NCBI GenBank assembly: GCA_002707905.1
Contig: PAOF01000011.1
Coordinates: 27,924-41,332, forward strand
Reading direction: 5' to 3'
Origin: Fidelibacterota bacterium
Lineage (GTDB): Bacteria > Fidelibacterota > Marinisomatia > Marinisomatales > S15-B10
DNA: 13,409 nucleotides
The notes beneath the pieces are model-generated. The model had not been told where the DNA came from. It did not search any database and saw only the letters and a program-made list of their open reading frames with translations. This document shows positions 13,308 to 13,409 of this stretch, one piece after another. The translations under genes were made by a program, and so were the position numbers. Position 1 is the stretch's first letter; the number at the start of each line of letters is the position of its first letter.

Positions 13308-13409
13308 TTGAAATTATTATCTATATTTTTACTTACTATTGCTTTTGTATTTTCAAATCAAAAAAAAGATAATATTAAAAATATGAAAATTTGGCTCTTA
13401 ACTGATAAA
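13308..13409 (+). CDS. exported protein, 5' fragment; possible Spy/CpxP-like sensor
   Basis: The first 34 codons of a gene that runs off the right edge. The TTG start at 13308 is supported by AAGGGG at 13296-13301, 6 bases upstream. The frame opens with a classic signal peptide (MKLLSIFLLTIAFVFS) followed by NQKKDN, IKNMKIWLLTDK. This lead resembles the start of Spy/CpxP-like periplasmic sensors found third in many ECF sigma operons (pattern K-[IL]-x(2)-L-T-x-K-L), but the fragment is too short to be sure. It probably belongs to the sigma/anti-sigma operon (28 bases after its last stop). Confidence 0.5.
   Translation, partial: MKLLSIFLLTIAFVFSNQKKDNIKNMKIWLLTDK

Overview
The window is very AT-rich (roughly a quarter G+C by eye), densely coded and bacterial. 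Its Gram-negative character is clear from the end of an Omp85 outer-membrane barrel, two predicted lipoproteins and a sigma factor/membrane anti-sigma pair. The gene mix (MoxR/DUF58/BatD-like genes, a GldA/GldF/GldG-type ABC system with DUF4340, a two-domain polyprenol kinase and a Tat-exported sugar isomerase-like protein) fits the Fibrobacteres-Chlorobi-Bacteroidetes side of the tree. A marine Candidatus Marinimicrobia (SAR406)-like genome is my best guess, inferred from composition and gene content only.

Layout. 1-356: 3' end of an Omp85/BamA-type barrel. 417-899: a small TPR lipoprotein. 925-8167: seven same-strand genes with gaps or overlaps of only a few bases: MoxR ATPase, DUF58 protein, BatD-like membrane lipoprotein, ABC ATPase, ABC-2 permease, GldG-like auxiliary protein, DUF4340 protein. 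The BatD-like gene is split by a frameshift in a run of ten T. 8142-9617 (minus): a large membrane protein joining a dolichol/phytol-kinase-like half to a DUF92 (VTE6-like) half; it runs tail to tail into the DUF4340 gene with a 26-base overlap. 9702-11693: rmuC and a Tat-signal hydroxypyruvate-isomerase-like TIM barrel. 11690-12229 (minus): a Siphovirus Gp157-like protein, the only clearly phage-type gene. 12352-13409: an ECF sigma factor, an overlapping one-TM putative anti-sigma factor, and the start of a third exported protein whose first residues resemble Spy/CpxP-type sensors.

How the genes may work together. MoxR AAA+ ATPases act with DUF58/VWA partners as chaperone-like assembly machines, and the BatD-like protein would anchor such a machine at the inner membrane. 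The ABC ATPase, permease, GldG-like and DUF4340 proteins form a transporter with large periplasmic parts. Their tight coupling suggests one envelope machine in which the MoxR module assembles or activates the transporter; this is inference, and the substrate is unknown. The ECF operon looks like a separate envelope-stress circuit, with a candidate self-controlled promoter placed so close to the start codon that the mRNA would be leaderless.

No tRNA, rRNA, CRISPR array, insertion sequence or convincing intrinsic terminator was seen. No gene-free stretch exceeds 300 bases; the longest gap is 122 bases (12230-12351).
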